Part shown: in pieces, positions 52,601 through 59,834 of the stretch | Numbering within the stretch: position 1 is the first letter of the stretch | How the letters are laid out: each line of letters opens with the position of its first letter | From: Hyphomicrobiales bacterium | GTDB taxonomy: Bacteria; Pseudomonadota; Alphaproteobacteria; Rhizobiales; Beijerinckiaceae | Direction of reading: 5' to 3' | Assembly: GCA_027483895.1 (NCBI GenBank) | Contig: JAIXTP010000032.1 | Coordinates: forward strand, 1 to 64,000 | DNA length: 64,000 nt | Position numbers and translations under genes: made by a program | The notes under the pieces: generated by a model | What the model saw: only the letters and a program-made list of their open reading frames with translations | Database searches by the model: none | Told to the model about the DNA's origin: nothing

Positions 52601-53084
52601 ACTTCGACAATCGTCGATCGACGATGCGGCCGAGCACGAAACCCGCGAGCAGACCCGCACCGATGCGCTGCACCGGACCGAGCCGACGCAATTCGCGATC
52701 CGCCGCAAGCCTCGCGCGTTCGGTCACCGGCGGCTTGGCAGGACCGCCCGACCGCGAGCGCATGAGGGCGATGATGCCCGGTACGGCGGGGATCGCGGCC
52801 CGAAGCTGCTCGGCCGTCGAGGGTCCGCGCTCCGGCTCGGACCCGGCATGGGTGGCCGAGACGGCGAGGACGACCGCGGCGAGCAGCCAGAACACGGCCG
52901 TCGCCAGAGCCGCCGCGGGACCGCCCCAGACGTCCTTCAGCCACATATAGCCGGACCCCGTGAGAAATCCGACCGCGACCACGCCGGCGAGGCCCGCCGC
53001 CGCCCAGAGTACGATCTTGGTGACGACGCCGGAGACCTTTCTCCGGACCGAGCGCCCGGCGATGGTCGCGATTTCGGAAATCAT
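52599..53084 (-). CDS. Small membrane protein, phage-holin-3-6-like
   Basis: The protein has 161 residues. Two hydrophobic segments lie near residues 22-44 and 60-78 (LWAAAGLAGVVAVGF, ALATAVFWLLAAVVLAV), followed by a soluble tail and a third weak segment (IGAGLLAGFVLGRIVD). This is like the so-called phage holin superfamily III membrane proteins found beside stress genes. It follows the ElaB/YqjD-like gene by 7 bp in one operon. Its role is not known; being next to the GSR locus suggests envelope stress. Confidence 0.6.
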   Translation of the reverse strand: MISEIATIAGRSVRRKVSGVVTKIVLWAAAGLAGVVAVGFLTGSGYMWLKDVWGGPAAALATAVFWLLAAVVLAVSATHAGSEPERGPSTAEQLRAAIPAVPGIIALMRSRSGGPAKPPVTERARLAADRELRRLGPVQRIGAGLLAGFVLGRIVDRRLSK

Positions 53085-53091
53085 CGGCGCC

Positions 53092-53448
53092 TCACCGGTC
53101 GTTGTGGCCGCGGCCCATCATGCCCACCACGAGCCCGAGGGCGGCGGCGACCATCACGGCGGTCAGAGGATTCCGCTCGACGGAGGTTTCGAGCCGTCCG
53201 GCGGCGTCGCGCACCATGCCCTGAGCGCCGTACATGTAGTCGCGCGAACTCTGCATCACCGTTTCCGCGGTGCCGGCGAGGTTCTGCCGGGCGCCTTCGA
53301 CGGTGCCCCGGACGCGATCGGTCACCGAGCCGCCGCCGGTGAGCATCTGGGTCACCGTCTCGGTCAGACGGCCGAGATCCTCGCGGATGCGGGTGAGGTC
53401 GTTCGTGAGTTCGGTCATTCCGGGGGTCTGGTCTTCGCCCGTCTTCAT
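53092..53448 (-). CDS. ElaB/YqjD/DUF883-like membrane-anchored protein
   Basis: The protein has 118 residues. A long helical soluble part (DLTRIREDLGRLTETVTQML, ARQNLAGTAETVMQSSRDYM) is followed by one C-terminal TM segment, NPLTAVMVAAALGLVVGMMGR. This is the layout of ElaB/YqjD/DUF883 proteins, which in E. coli anchor ribosomes to the membrane in stationary phase. AAAGGACG lies before the ATG. It is 35 bp downstream of the DUF3309 gene on the same strand, so the EcfG promoter at 53697 may drive it. Confidence 0.75.
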   Translation of the reverse strand: MKTGEDQTPGMTELTNDLTRIREDLGRLTETVTQMLTGGGSVTDRVRGTVEGARQNLAGTAETVMQSSRDYMYGAQGMVRDAAGRLETSVERNPLTAVMVAAALGLVVGMMGRGHNDR

Positions 53449-53483
53449 CGCAGCGTCCTTTCGGTTTCCGTTTCGGGTGGAGT

Positions 53484-53642
53484 TCACATCCGGCCCGTGA
53501 GCAGCAGGATGACGATGATCACGAGCACGACCCCGACGATGCCGGACGGGCCGTACCCCCAACTGCGGCTGTAGGGCCAAGCGGGGATCGCGCCGACCAG
53601 AAGCAGCACGAGGAGGATGAGGAGGATCGTTCCGAGCGTCAT
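53484..53642 (-). CDS. DUF3309 small membrane protein
   Basis: The protein has 52 residues. It matches the DUF3309 pattern almost fully: a TM of LGTILLILLVLLLVGAIPAW, then PYSRSWGYGPSGIVG, then VVLVIIVILLLTGRM. AAGGAGA lies 8 bases before the ATG at 53642. These small proteins are common near stress genes in alphaproteobacteria. An exact EcfG-type promoter lies 55-79 bp upstream. Function unknown. Confidence 0.85.
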   Translation of the reverse strand: MTLGTILLILLVLLLVGAIPAWPYSRSWGYGPSGIVGVVLVIIVILLLTGRM

Positions 53643-53696
53643 GCGGGTCTCTCCTTCATTCGGACGGCGACTGCGCCGCCGACGGTTCGGAACGGC

Positions 53697-53721
53697 AACG
53701 TGCGGAAACTGCACGGGTTCC
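53697..53721 (-). promoter_or_regulatory. EcfG-type promoter of the DUF3309 gene
   Basis: On the minus strand GGAAC (53721-53717), 16 bases, CGTT (53700-53697): exact consensus, 55-79 bp before the ATG at 53642. Confidence 0.82.
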
Positions 53722-53907
53722 GGCGGGGGCGCGGCCGGCGGCCGGAAGGCCGGCCCGAAAAGGAAGGGACCCGCGGCGACGCGGGTCGCAGCGGGTCCCG
53801 GGCATGGACGGACGACTGGGAGGGGGCTCAAACATCCGCACCACGCTTGCCGGCCGACAACGCCGCCTGCCGGCCATGGTTCCCGCAGCCGGCCGACGCC
53901 CCGCGGC

Positions 53908-53932
53908 GGAACCGGGCCGCGGCCGGGACGTT
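53908..53932 (+). promoter_or_regulatory. EcfG-type promoter of the PRC-barrel gene
   Basis: GGAAC (53908-53912), 16 bases, CGTT (53929-53932): exact consensus, 46 bp upstream of the ATG at 53978. Confidence 0.85.
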
Positions 53933-53977
53933 CAGCCGGAGGACGAACGAACCCTCATCCGACAGGAGCGAAAGACG

Positions 53978-54400
53978 ATGGCCACGAGCATGGGAAGCGG
54001 ATTCGGCACCACCTCCGGAACGATGCGGTCCGGCGATATGGAATCGCGTGAGACCGAGAGGCTCATCGCGAGCGACAAGGTGGAAGGCACCTCGGTCGTC
54101 CGCCCGAACGGCGATACGATCGGCGAGATCGAACGGGTGATGATCGACAAGCGCAGCGGCAAGGTCGCCTATGCCGTCATGAGCTTCGGCGGCATTCTGG
54201 GCATGGGCGAAAGCTATTATCCGCTGCCGTGGGCCATGCTGAAATACAACGAGGCGCTGGACGGCTACGAAGTCGACATCACCGAGGAACAGCTGCGCGG
54301 AGCGCCCTCCTATTCCGGAGAGGACGAGTTCGACTGGTCGAACCGCGAATGGGGCAACCGCGTGCACGACTATTACGGCTCGCGTCCCTACTGGTCCTGA
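53978..54400 (+). CDS. PRC-barrel domain protein
   Basis: The protein has 140 residues. A Ser/Gly/Met-rich N-terminus precedes a PRC-barrel: LIASDKVEGTSVVRPNGDTI, IGEIERVMIDKRSGKVAYAVMSFGG and SYYPLPWAMLKYNEALDGYEVDI. The tail carries an acidic/aromatic stretch (DEFDWSNREWGNRVHDYYG). These proteins are frequent in alphaproteobacterial stress regulons. AGGAG is 9-10 bases before the ATG at 53978. It sits under an exact EcfG promoter and ends at a strong terminator. Molecular role unknown. Confidence 0.88.
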   Translation: MATSMGSGFGTTSGTMRSGDMESRETERLIASDKVEGTSVVRPNGDTIGEIERVMIDKRSGKVAYAVMSFGGILGMGESYYPLPWAMLKYNEALDGYEVDITEEQLRGAPSYSGEDEFDWSNREWGNRVHDYYGSRPYWS

Positions 54401-54426
54401 CGCGAAGGACCCTCGCGAACAAGAAA

Positions 54427-54454
54427 GGGGCCTCCCGCGGGAGGCCCCTTTTTT
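54427..54454. terminator. Strong terminator after the PRC-barrel gene
   Basis: GGGGCCTCC and GGAGGCCCC pair with loop CGCG and are followed by TTTTTT; AAAGAA precedes it. It probably works both ways, also for the minus-strand gene ending at 54475. Confidence 0.85.
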
Positions 54455-54474
54455 CGTGGCCGGCCGGGAGGGGA

Positions 54475-54678
54475 TCAGCCGCCCTTCACGCTGCGGATGC
54501 AGCGCATCTCGCCCGAGGCGAGCGTGCAGGCGGGGCGTTCCTCGACGACGACGGTCAGCGCCGCCGCCTTGCGCGGCGGCTCCGGCTCGCCGAAGGCCGC
54601 AACGAGCCCGGGGGCCGCCGCGACGCCGATCGCGAGAGCAAGAGCCCCACCCGAAAATATCCGAGACCAGTCCGACAT
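54475..54678 (-). CDS. Small exported protein, unknown function
   Basis: The protein has 67 residues. A signal peptide or anchor (IFSGGALALAIGVAAAPGLVAA) precedes a short mature part with two Cys (ACTLASGEMRCIRSV), probably a disulfide in the periplasm. GGAGGACG precedes the ATG closely. An EcfG-type promoter lies 28-53 bp upstream. I do not recognise a family. Confidence 0.7.
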   Translation of the reverse strand: MSDWSRIFSGGALALAIGVAAAPGLVAAFGEPEPPRKAAALTVVVEERPACTLASGEMRCIRSVKGG

Positions 54679-54705
54679 CGATCGTCCTCCTGTTCAGGGG
54701 AAGTC

Positions 54706-54731
54706 AACGCGCGGTCTCCGGGAGGGGTTCC
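54706..54731 (-). promoter_or_regulatory. EcfG-type promoter of the small exported protein gene
   Basis: On the minus strand GGAAC (54731-54727), 17 bases, CGTT (54709-54706). The spacer is one base longer than in the best sites. Confidence 0.7.
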
Positions 54732-54927
54732 GACTTTCTCGTGTTCGACGGGATGTGTGGCTCTTCGATGCAGACGCTTCATCTCTCGCAGGATGGATCG
54801 TTCCTCTACTTTGCGGCGGCTCTTCGAAGGACGGTCACTTCTTGCCTTCGAGCCGTTTGCGTCTTGGTCGATCCATGCACCGGGACACCGGCTTCGTCAG
54901 GCCGCCGGCCATAGCGCGAGGCCCGGC

Positions 54928-54952
54928 GGAACTTCCCGAGCGGACCCGCGTT
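54928..54952 (+). promoter_or_regulatory. EcfG-type promoter of a candidate small RNA
   Basis: GGAAC (54928-54932), 16 bases, CGTT (54949-54952): exact consensus. It is followed not by a start codon but by a strong terminator about 95 bp downstream. Confidence 0.78.
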
Positions 54953-54958
54953 CCATTT

Positions 54959-55047
54959 CCGCACACGTCCTCAGGCTGGAACTTGGAGAGGGGCGCGACG
55001 AGCGCCCCTCGACGGGGCCACGGGCCATCCCGTGGCCTCTTTTTTTT
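54959..55047 (+). ncRNA. Candidate EcfG-dependent small RNA (about 90 nt)
   Basis: A transcript starting about 7 bases after the CGTT would be near 90 nt. It has an unpaired 5' segment containing TCCTC (54968-54972), an anti-Shine-Dalgarno sequence. Next is a perfect 9-bp hairpin GAGGGGCGC/GCGCCCCTC with loop GACGA (54988-55010). A strong terminator hairpin and T run end it. The layout is like the Caulobacter general-stress sRNA GsrN (sigma-T promoter, short RNA, C/U-rich seed). No sequence match to GsrN is claimed. Alternatively the transcript runs on and is a leader of the transporter gene at 55065. Confidence 0.6.
55016..55047 (+). terminator. Strong Rho-independent terminator
   Basis: GGCCACGGG and CCCGTGGCC form a perfect 9-bp stem with loop CCAT, followed by TCT and seven T. 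It stands 17 bp before the ATG at 55065, so it cannot belong to that gene. Confidence 0.9.
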
Positions 55048-55064
55048 CGCGCGACGGACCCGCC

Positions 55065-56126
55065 ATGGATGATCGCCCGCCCCGGCCGGACGGCATGTCG
55101 CTTTCGGTGCTGCTGACGCGCTGGGCATTGCCGGGACTTCTGATCCTCTTCACCGTCGAGGCGCTCGTCCAAGGCAAGGGCATCGTGGTGCCCGTGGTCG
55201 CGGCGCTCGTGCTCGGCAGCATGCTGGGCGGCCTCGTCGACGCGGCCGACGAGCGCGGCGTGCCGCCGGTCGCGGCGACGACCGCCCTGCTGCTCGGCGC
55301 TCTCGCGGCACTGTATTTCGTCGTGCTGGTGCTGGCCGGGCCGGTCAGCGAATGGATCGGCCGTGCGGCCGAGATCGGCCCGATGATGCGGGAACGGCTC
55401 CGCTTCTTCGAAAGACCGCTCGCGGCCCTGCATGAGCTGCAGGCTTCGCTGTCGTCGCTGACGCCCGGCGATACGGGCCTGACGGTCGGCGTGAAGCAAA
55501 GCCCGATCCCGGCGGTCGTGAGCGTGCTGACGCCCGCCTTGACGGAGCTGCTGATCTTTTTCGGGACGCTCTTCTTCTATCTCGCCGACCGGCGGATCCT
55601 GAAGAACCGGCTGGTGTCCACGCTCGACAGGCGCGAGACGCGGCTGAGGGCCCTGCATGTCGTCGCCGGGGTCGAGGCGGCGCTGCGGCGCTACATGACG
55701 CTCGTGACGCTGATCAATGCGGGCCTCGGCACGGCGACGGCGATCATGCTGATGCTGATCGGGGTACCGAACCCGATCCTGTGGGGGGCGGCCGCGTTCG
55801 TCCTGAACTTCATCCCCTATCTGGGCGCGCTGATCACCGCGAGCATTCTGCTGGTGGTGGGCCTGTTCACGTTCCCCGTCATCGGGCAGGCGCTGCTGCC
55901 GCCGGGGCTCTTCGTGCTGATCGCCACGATCGAGGGCCATTTCCTGACGCCGGGCCTGATCGGCCGCCATCTGACGCTGCGCCCCTTCTTCGTGTTTCTC
56001 GCGCTCGCCTTCTGGACGTGGCTCTGGGGGCCGATCGGGGCCTTTCTCGCCGTGCCGCTGCTGATCGTGGGGCTCGTTCTCAAGGACGAGATCGGCGCCG
56101 AGGACGAGGGCCCGCATCTGCCGTAA
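55065..56126 (+). CDS. AI-2E family (PerM/TqsA-like) transporter
   Basis: The protein has 353 residues. Seven or eight TM segments surround the family core: LLIFFGTLFFYLADRRIL, FVLNFIPYLGALITASILL, IEGHFLTPGLIGRHLTL and FLALAFWTWLWGPIGAFLAVPLL. The last two are signature strings of AI-2E family permeases. Members may export AI-2 or act as Na/H antiporters; which applies is unclear. The ATG at 55065 directly follows a strong terminator. It is close to the GSR set and may share stress control by read-through. Confidence 0.88.
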   Translation: MDDRPPRPDGMSLSVLLTRWALPGLLILFTVEALVQGKGIVVPVVAALVLGSMLGGLVDAADERGVPPVAATTALLLGALAALYFVVLVLAGPVSEWIGRAAEIGPMMRERLRFFERPLAALHELQASLSSLTPGDTGLTVGVKQSPIPAVVSVLTPALTELLIFFGTLFFYLADRRILKNRLVSTLDRRETRLRALHVVAGVEAALRRYMTLVTLINAGLGTATAIMLMLIGVPNPILWGAAAFVLNFIPYLGALITASILLVVGLFTFPVIGQALLPPGLFVLIATIEGHFLTPGLIGRHLTLRPFFVFLALAFWTWLWGPIGAFLAVPLLIVGLVLKDEIGAEDEGPHLP

Positions 56127-56215
56127 CCTTGCCGATGGACCGAGGCCCGCCTTTCATTGCCCGGAGAGAGGCCGCGGGCTAAGTCTCGGGCCGGTTTTCA
56201 TCCGGTTCTTCTTCG

Positions 56216-57982
56216 ATGCATTTTCTTCAGACGTTTTCTGCGCGGAACCGCGCTCGAGCGGCCGTTCTCGGCCTGGCGGCCGTTGCCGTCGCCCTCCTCG
56301 TCCTGTCCTCATGGGGCCCCTTCCGCAGTCCGGTGCTGGGGGACAATGACGACCTGCTGCGGCTCAAGCAGGTGCGCGACCTTCTCGACGGCAAATCCTG
56401 GTTCGACCTGAACGAGCCGCGGATCGATCCGCCGCACGGGCTCGACTCCCATTGGTCGCGCCTGATCGACGGCGGGATCGCGGGCCTCGTTCTGCTGTTC
56501 AGGCTGTTTGCGCCGCACGACGCCGCGGAGCTTTTCGCGCGGGCGATCTGGCCTCTCCTCTGGGTCGTGCCGACCGTGCTTCTCGCGGCGGCGGCGGCGC
56601 GCGCGATCGCCGGGCCGGGACGGGGCGATGCGGCCGCAGTGCTCGCGGCGCTCTATCTGCTCGTGTGCTGGTCGCCCTTCTTCCAGTTCCGGGTCGGCCG
56701 GATCGATCACCACAATCTCCAGAACATGCTGGCGGTGGCGCTGATGGCCGCGAGCCTCGGGCTGGACGGATCGCGGCGGTCGGGACGGCTCGTCGGCGCC
56801 GCGATCGCCGGGGCTCTCGCCGTCGGATTCGAGTCCCTGCCATTCGCGGTGACGGCGGGAGCCGTCGCGGCGTTCCGCTTCGTCCGCTACGGGCATCGCG
56901 AGGAGATGCTCGGCTTCTGCGAAGCGGCGGGCGGCGGCGCGGTGTTCCTCTTCCTTCTCCAGACGCCTTCGACGGTCCGGTTCGTGCCGGCCTGCGACGC
57001 TCTGGCGATCAATTCGACGGCGGCGGCAGCAGGTGCAGCACTGGTGCTCGGATCGGCCGCGGCCTTCGGGCGCGAATGGCCGGCGACGGCGCGGGCGGGC
57101 GCGACCGCCCTCGCGGGTGCGGTCGCCGCTGCGGCCTTCTTCGGTCCGGAACCGGCCTGTCTCGCCGGGCCTTTCGGCCGGGCCGACGCCGCGCTCGCCA
57201 CGGTCTGGCATTCCGAGATCGCGGAACAGGAGCCTCTGCGCCCCTCGCTGTCCCGGCACGATCTGTTTCCCTATGTCGCCCTGCCCTTCCTCTTCGCGGC
57301 GGGGACCGCCGTCGCGGCGGCGATGACGGGCCGGGCACGGCCCGAAAAGATCGTGGTCGCGCTGATCTTTCTTCTCGTCGCGGGCGTGATGGCGCTCGGG
57401 ATGGTCCGACACGTTCCCTATCCGATGCTGGTCGCGGCGGCGCTGGTCGGCGGGGCCGGGGCGAGCCTTCCGCGGTCCGGCCGGCTTTCGCCCGTCGGGC
57501 TTACGGCTGCGACGGTCCTCGCCCTCTTCGCGATCCCGTGGACGGGCGCCGTTCTCGTCCACCGCGCCGCGGGGGTCTTCGGGCCCGTCGCGACCGTCGA
57601 TACCGCGGCGGGGATGATGCGGGGATGCGGAACGGCCGCGGATTTCGACGCGCTCGTTCCGCTGCCGCCCGGACTGATCCTCGCACCGCTCAAAATCGGC
57701 ACGCCGATCGTCGTGCTGACGGCGCATTCGGTGCTGTCGACGCCCTATCATCGGACCAGCACGACCATCGTGAAGGCCGAGGCGGCGCTGCGGGGCGACG
57801 AAGCCGGACTGCGGTCGCTGGTTCTCGAGCGCGGGGTCGATTACCTCGCCGTCTGCGCGAGCGAAAATTATCCCGAGGGAAGTCCCGCGGCGGCGCTTGC
57901 AGCGGGCAGCCACCCAGAATGGACGACGCCCGTAGTCGAAAGCGGAGCGTTGCGTGTCTATCGCGTGAGACCCGTTCGTTGA
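56216..57982 (+). CDS. Polytopic membrane protein, GT-C (STT3-like) fold suspected
   Basis: The protein has 588 residues. About twelve hydrophobic segments follow a short basic N-terminus. A periplasmic loop early on carries DNDDLLRLKQVRDLL and LDSHWSRLIDGGIAG, and RIDHHNLQNMLAVALMAAS follows later. These acidic (DND) and DHH motifs recall metal-dependent GT-C enzymes such as STT3/AglB oligosaccharyl transferases. The C-terminal part (VLERGVDYLAVC) is soluble. No clear ribosome site is seen before the ATG at 56216. It may move a sugar from a lipid carrier, perhaps to protein or polysaccharide, but this is inferred only. Confidence 0.6.
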   Translation: MHFLQTFSARNRARAAVLGLAAVAVALLVLSSWGPFRSPVLGDNDDLLRLKQVRDLLDGKSWFDLNEPRIDPPHGLDSHWSRLIDGGIAGLVLLFRLFAPHDAAELFARAIWPLLWVVPTVLLAAAAARAIAGPGRGDAAAVLAALYLLVCWSPFFQFRVGRIDHHNLQNMLAVALMAASLGLDGSRRSGRLVGAAIAGALAVGFESLPFAVTAGAVAAFRFVRYGHREEMLGFCEAAGGGAVFLFLLQTPSTVRFVPACDALAINSTAAAAGAALVLGSAAAFGREWPATARAGATALAGAVAAAAFFGPEPACLAGPFGRADAALATVWHSEIAEQEPLRPSLSRHDLFPYVALPFLFAAGTAVAAAMTGRARPEKIVVALIFLLVAGVMALGMVRHVPYPMLVAAALVGGAGASLPRSGRLSPVGLTAATVLALFAIPWTGAVLVHRAAGVFGPVATVDTAAGMMRGCGTAADFDALVPLPPGLILAPLKIGTPIVVLTAHSVLSTPYHRTSTTIVKAEAALRGDEAGLRSLVLERGVDYLAVCASENYPEGSPAAALAAGSHPEWTTPVVESGALRVYRVRPVR

Positions 57983-58045
57983 ATTCGCTTTACGGCGCCG
58001 TTCTGCAAGTCCAAGTTGCGCGCTCGCGGAGGTGCCGGGCGACGC

Positions 58046-58420
58046 ATGCAGTCCGAGGAGATCTGTTTTTTGACGGGACGGCTCGGCGCGACGACGCTCG
58101 TCTTCGACGGACCGGAGCATGAGCCGGGACTTCCGCTGCCCATCTTTCTCAAACTGCTGCTGAACGGCCCCGTCGTCGAGATCAATGATCCCGAGGACTT
58201 CGGACGGAGCATGCTGGACGCACGGAACCTGACCGCCGTGGCCTTCGCCGGGAACGGCCGACGTTTGTCCGATGCCGTCGCTTTCATGTGGATATCGGGG
58301 AACGGCCCGACCATGATTTCGGTGGACCAGGAAAAGCGCGTGCCCGCCTCCGTGACGCCCGGAGGCCTTCTGGTCCTTTGGCGGGAGTTCGTGGAAGCCG
58401 CTCTGCGCCCGTCATCCTGA
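58046..58420 (+). CDS. Hypothetical protein, 124 residues
   Basis: The frame starts MQSEEICFLTGRLGATTLVF and has no signal or membrane segment, though one hydrophobic stretch (PIFLKLLLNGPVVEI) occurs. GGAGGTG lies 11-17 bases upstream of the ATG at 58046; TTG at 58016 would give 10 more residues. I do not recognise it. It follows the GT-C-like gene by 63 bp. Confidence 0.5.
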   Translation: MQSEEICFLTGRLGATTLVFDGPEHEPGLPLPIFLKLLLNGPVVEINDPEDFGRSMLDARNLTAVAFAGNGRRLSDAVAFMWISGNGPTMISVDQEKRVPASVTPGGLLVLWREFVEAALRPSS

Positions 58421-58556
58421 AAGGCGCAGAGCGCAGCTTTTCCGAGCGCGACGATTTTGCGCCATTCCCGGTTGCTGGACCCGCCGGGATCCCCGGTCCT
58501 TAGCTCGAAGCTCATTCTTCCCGCCGCCCGCAAGGCCGGATCAGGAGACGAGTTCG

Positions 58557-59831
58557 ATGAGCGATCCGTTGCACGATGACGAGGAAGCGGACGCTGCCGT
58601 CCGTGCGGAGTTGCGACGCCTCACGCCGCACATCGCGCAGATCGACCTCGACGACGAAGAACGCGCCCGGATTTTACGCGCGGTGGTCGAGCATCCGCGG
58701 CTCGTCGCAAGGCTTACGGACTCCCGGGCCCGCCTCGCCGAAACCACGGAGCGCCTGCAGCGCGCGGAACGCGAGCATCGCAGCGCGGTGGAGCGGCGGA
58801 ACGCTCTGTCCGCCGAAGCGTCGGCCCTGCGCGAGGACGCGGCGGTCCTCGAGTCCGAGCGGATGCGGCTGCAAGCCGAGAGCGACGGATCGCGTTCGGA
58901 ACTCGATGCCGCGCTCTTGCGGATCGCGGAACTCGAAGCGAGGGCGACTGCAGCCGAACGGCTGGCCGGGCGGCTCGAAGACGGCCTGAGTACGGCGGAC
59001 CGTGAACTGCACAGACTCAGGGGAGAGAACGAGGGTCTGAAACTCGACGCGATGATGAGCGCCGGTTCTGCGGACGCGTTCCGCGCGGAGAACGAAACGC
59101 TCGTGCAGCAACGGTCGGCGAGCTTGCTCCGCATCACCGAACTGGAGCGGGATCTCGGCAGGCTCGCGACCGCACGTTCCGCGCTGGAGGCCGTCGTCGC
59201 CGCTGCCGAAGCGCGGGCCGAGCGCCTCGCGCGGACGCTCGAGGAGGACACCGCACGGCGAACGGACCAGATCAAGCAGTTGACCGAGCGGGCGGGGAAG
59301 GCCGAGGCGGCGCTCGAGGCGGCTCGCGCACAGGCGGAGCATGCACGCAAGACGCAGATGCGATCGGAAGCGGAACTGGTCGAGCGGCGCGCCGAGGTGG
59401 CGCGCCTGCGCCATGAGAATGCGGCGCTTTCGGTCGCGGCGGAGCATGGGCGCGCCGCCGAGGATCGACTTGCCGAGGTCGAAACGGACCTTCGGAAGCG
59501 GGCGAGCCGGGACGACGCGGAACAGCGGAGGATGCTGGCCCGGATCGACGCGCTGCAGGCCGAGAATGCCGGCCTCGCCGAGCGTCTCGCGCTGAAGGAG
59601 CGCGAGATCGAACGTCTTTACAGGCTGCAGTCGCAGGAGCCCGCGGGCGAACATCGCGCATCCGAACGGCCCCGGCCGGTTCCGCTCGACCCGGTCGCGC
59701 TCAAACGCGACCCGCCCCCGGGAACCCTGCTGTTCACCCGCAGCCGGAAGGCGCTTGCGAAGCGATCGCCGGCGCCGATGGATCCGCTTCTTGTGGATCG
59801 GGAGCCGGTGCATCCGGACCAGCCGGCCTGA
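58557..59831 (+). CDS. Long coiled-coil protein
   Basis: The protein has 424 residues. Residues about 55-355 are an almost unbroken charged coiled coil (RLAETTERLQRAEREHRSAV, AETERLQAESDGSRSELDAAL-type heptads, RLRHENAALSVAAEHGRAAE). The first 50 residues are acidic; the last 60 are Pro/Arg-rich and disordered. AGGAGA lies 9 bases before the ATG. No enzyme motif is present. It may be a structural or scaffold protein of the cell envelope or division machinery; no homology can be assigned. Confidence 0.7.
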   Translation: MSDPLHDDEEADAAVRAELRRLTPHIAQIDLDDEERARILRAVVEHPRLVARLTDSRARLAETTERLQRAEREHRSAVERRNALSAEASALREDAAVLESERMRLQAESDGSRSELDAALLRIAELEARATAAERLAGRLEDGLSTADRELHRLRGENEGLKLDAMMSAGSADAFRAENETLVQQRSASLLRITELERDLGRLATARSALEAVVAAAEARAERLARTLEEDTARRTDQIKQLTERAGKAEAALEAARAQAEHARKTQMRSEAELVERRAEVARLRHENAALSVAAEHGRAAEDRLAEVETDLRKRASRDDAEQRRMLARIDALQAENAGLAERLALKEREIERLYRLQSQEPAGEHRASERPRPVPLDPVALKRDPPPGTLLFTRSRKALAKRSPAPMDPLLVDREPVHPDQPA

Positions 59832-59834
59832 GCC

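Larger units (their letters stand above)
53643..53977. other. Divergent regulatory region with two EcfG-type promoters
   Basis: This 335-bp gap between the DUF3309 gene and the PRC-barrel gene has one EcfG promoter for each direction. No small gene is supported in it. Confidence 0.5.
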
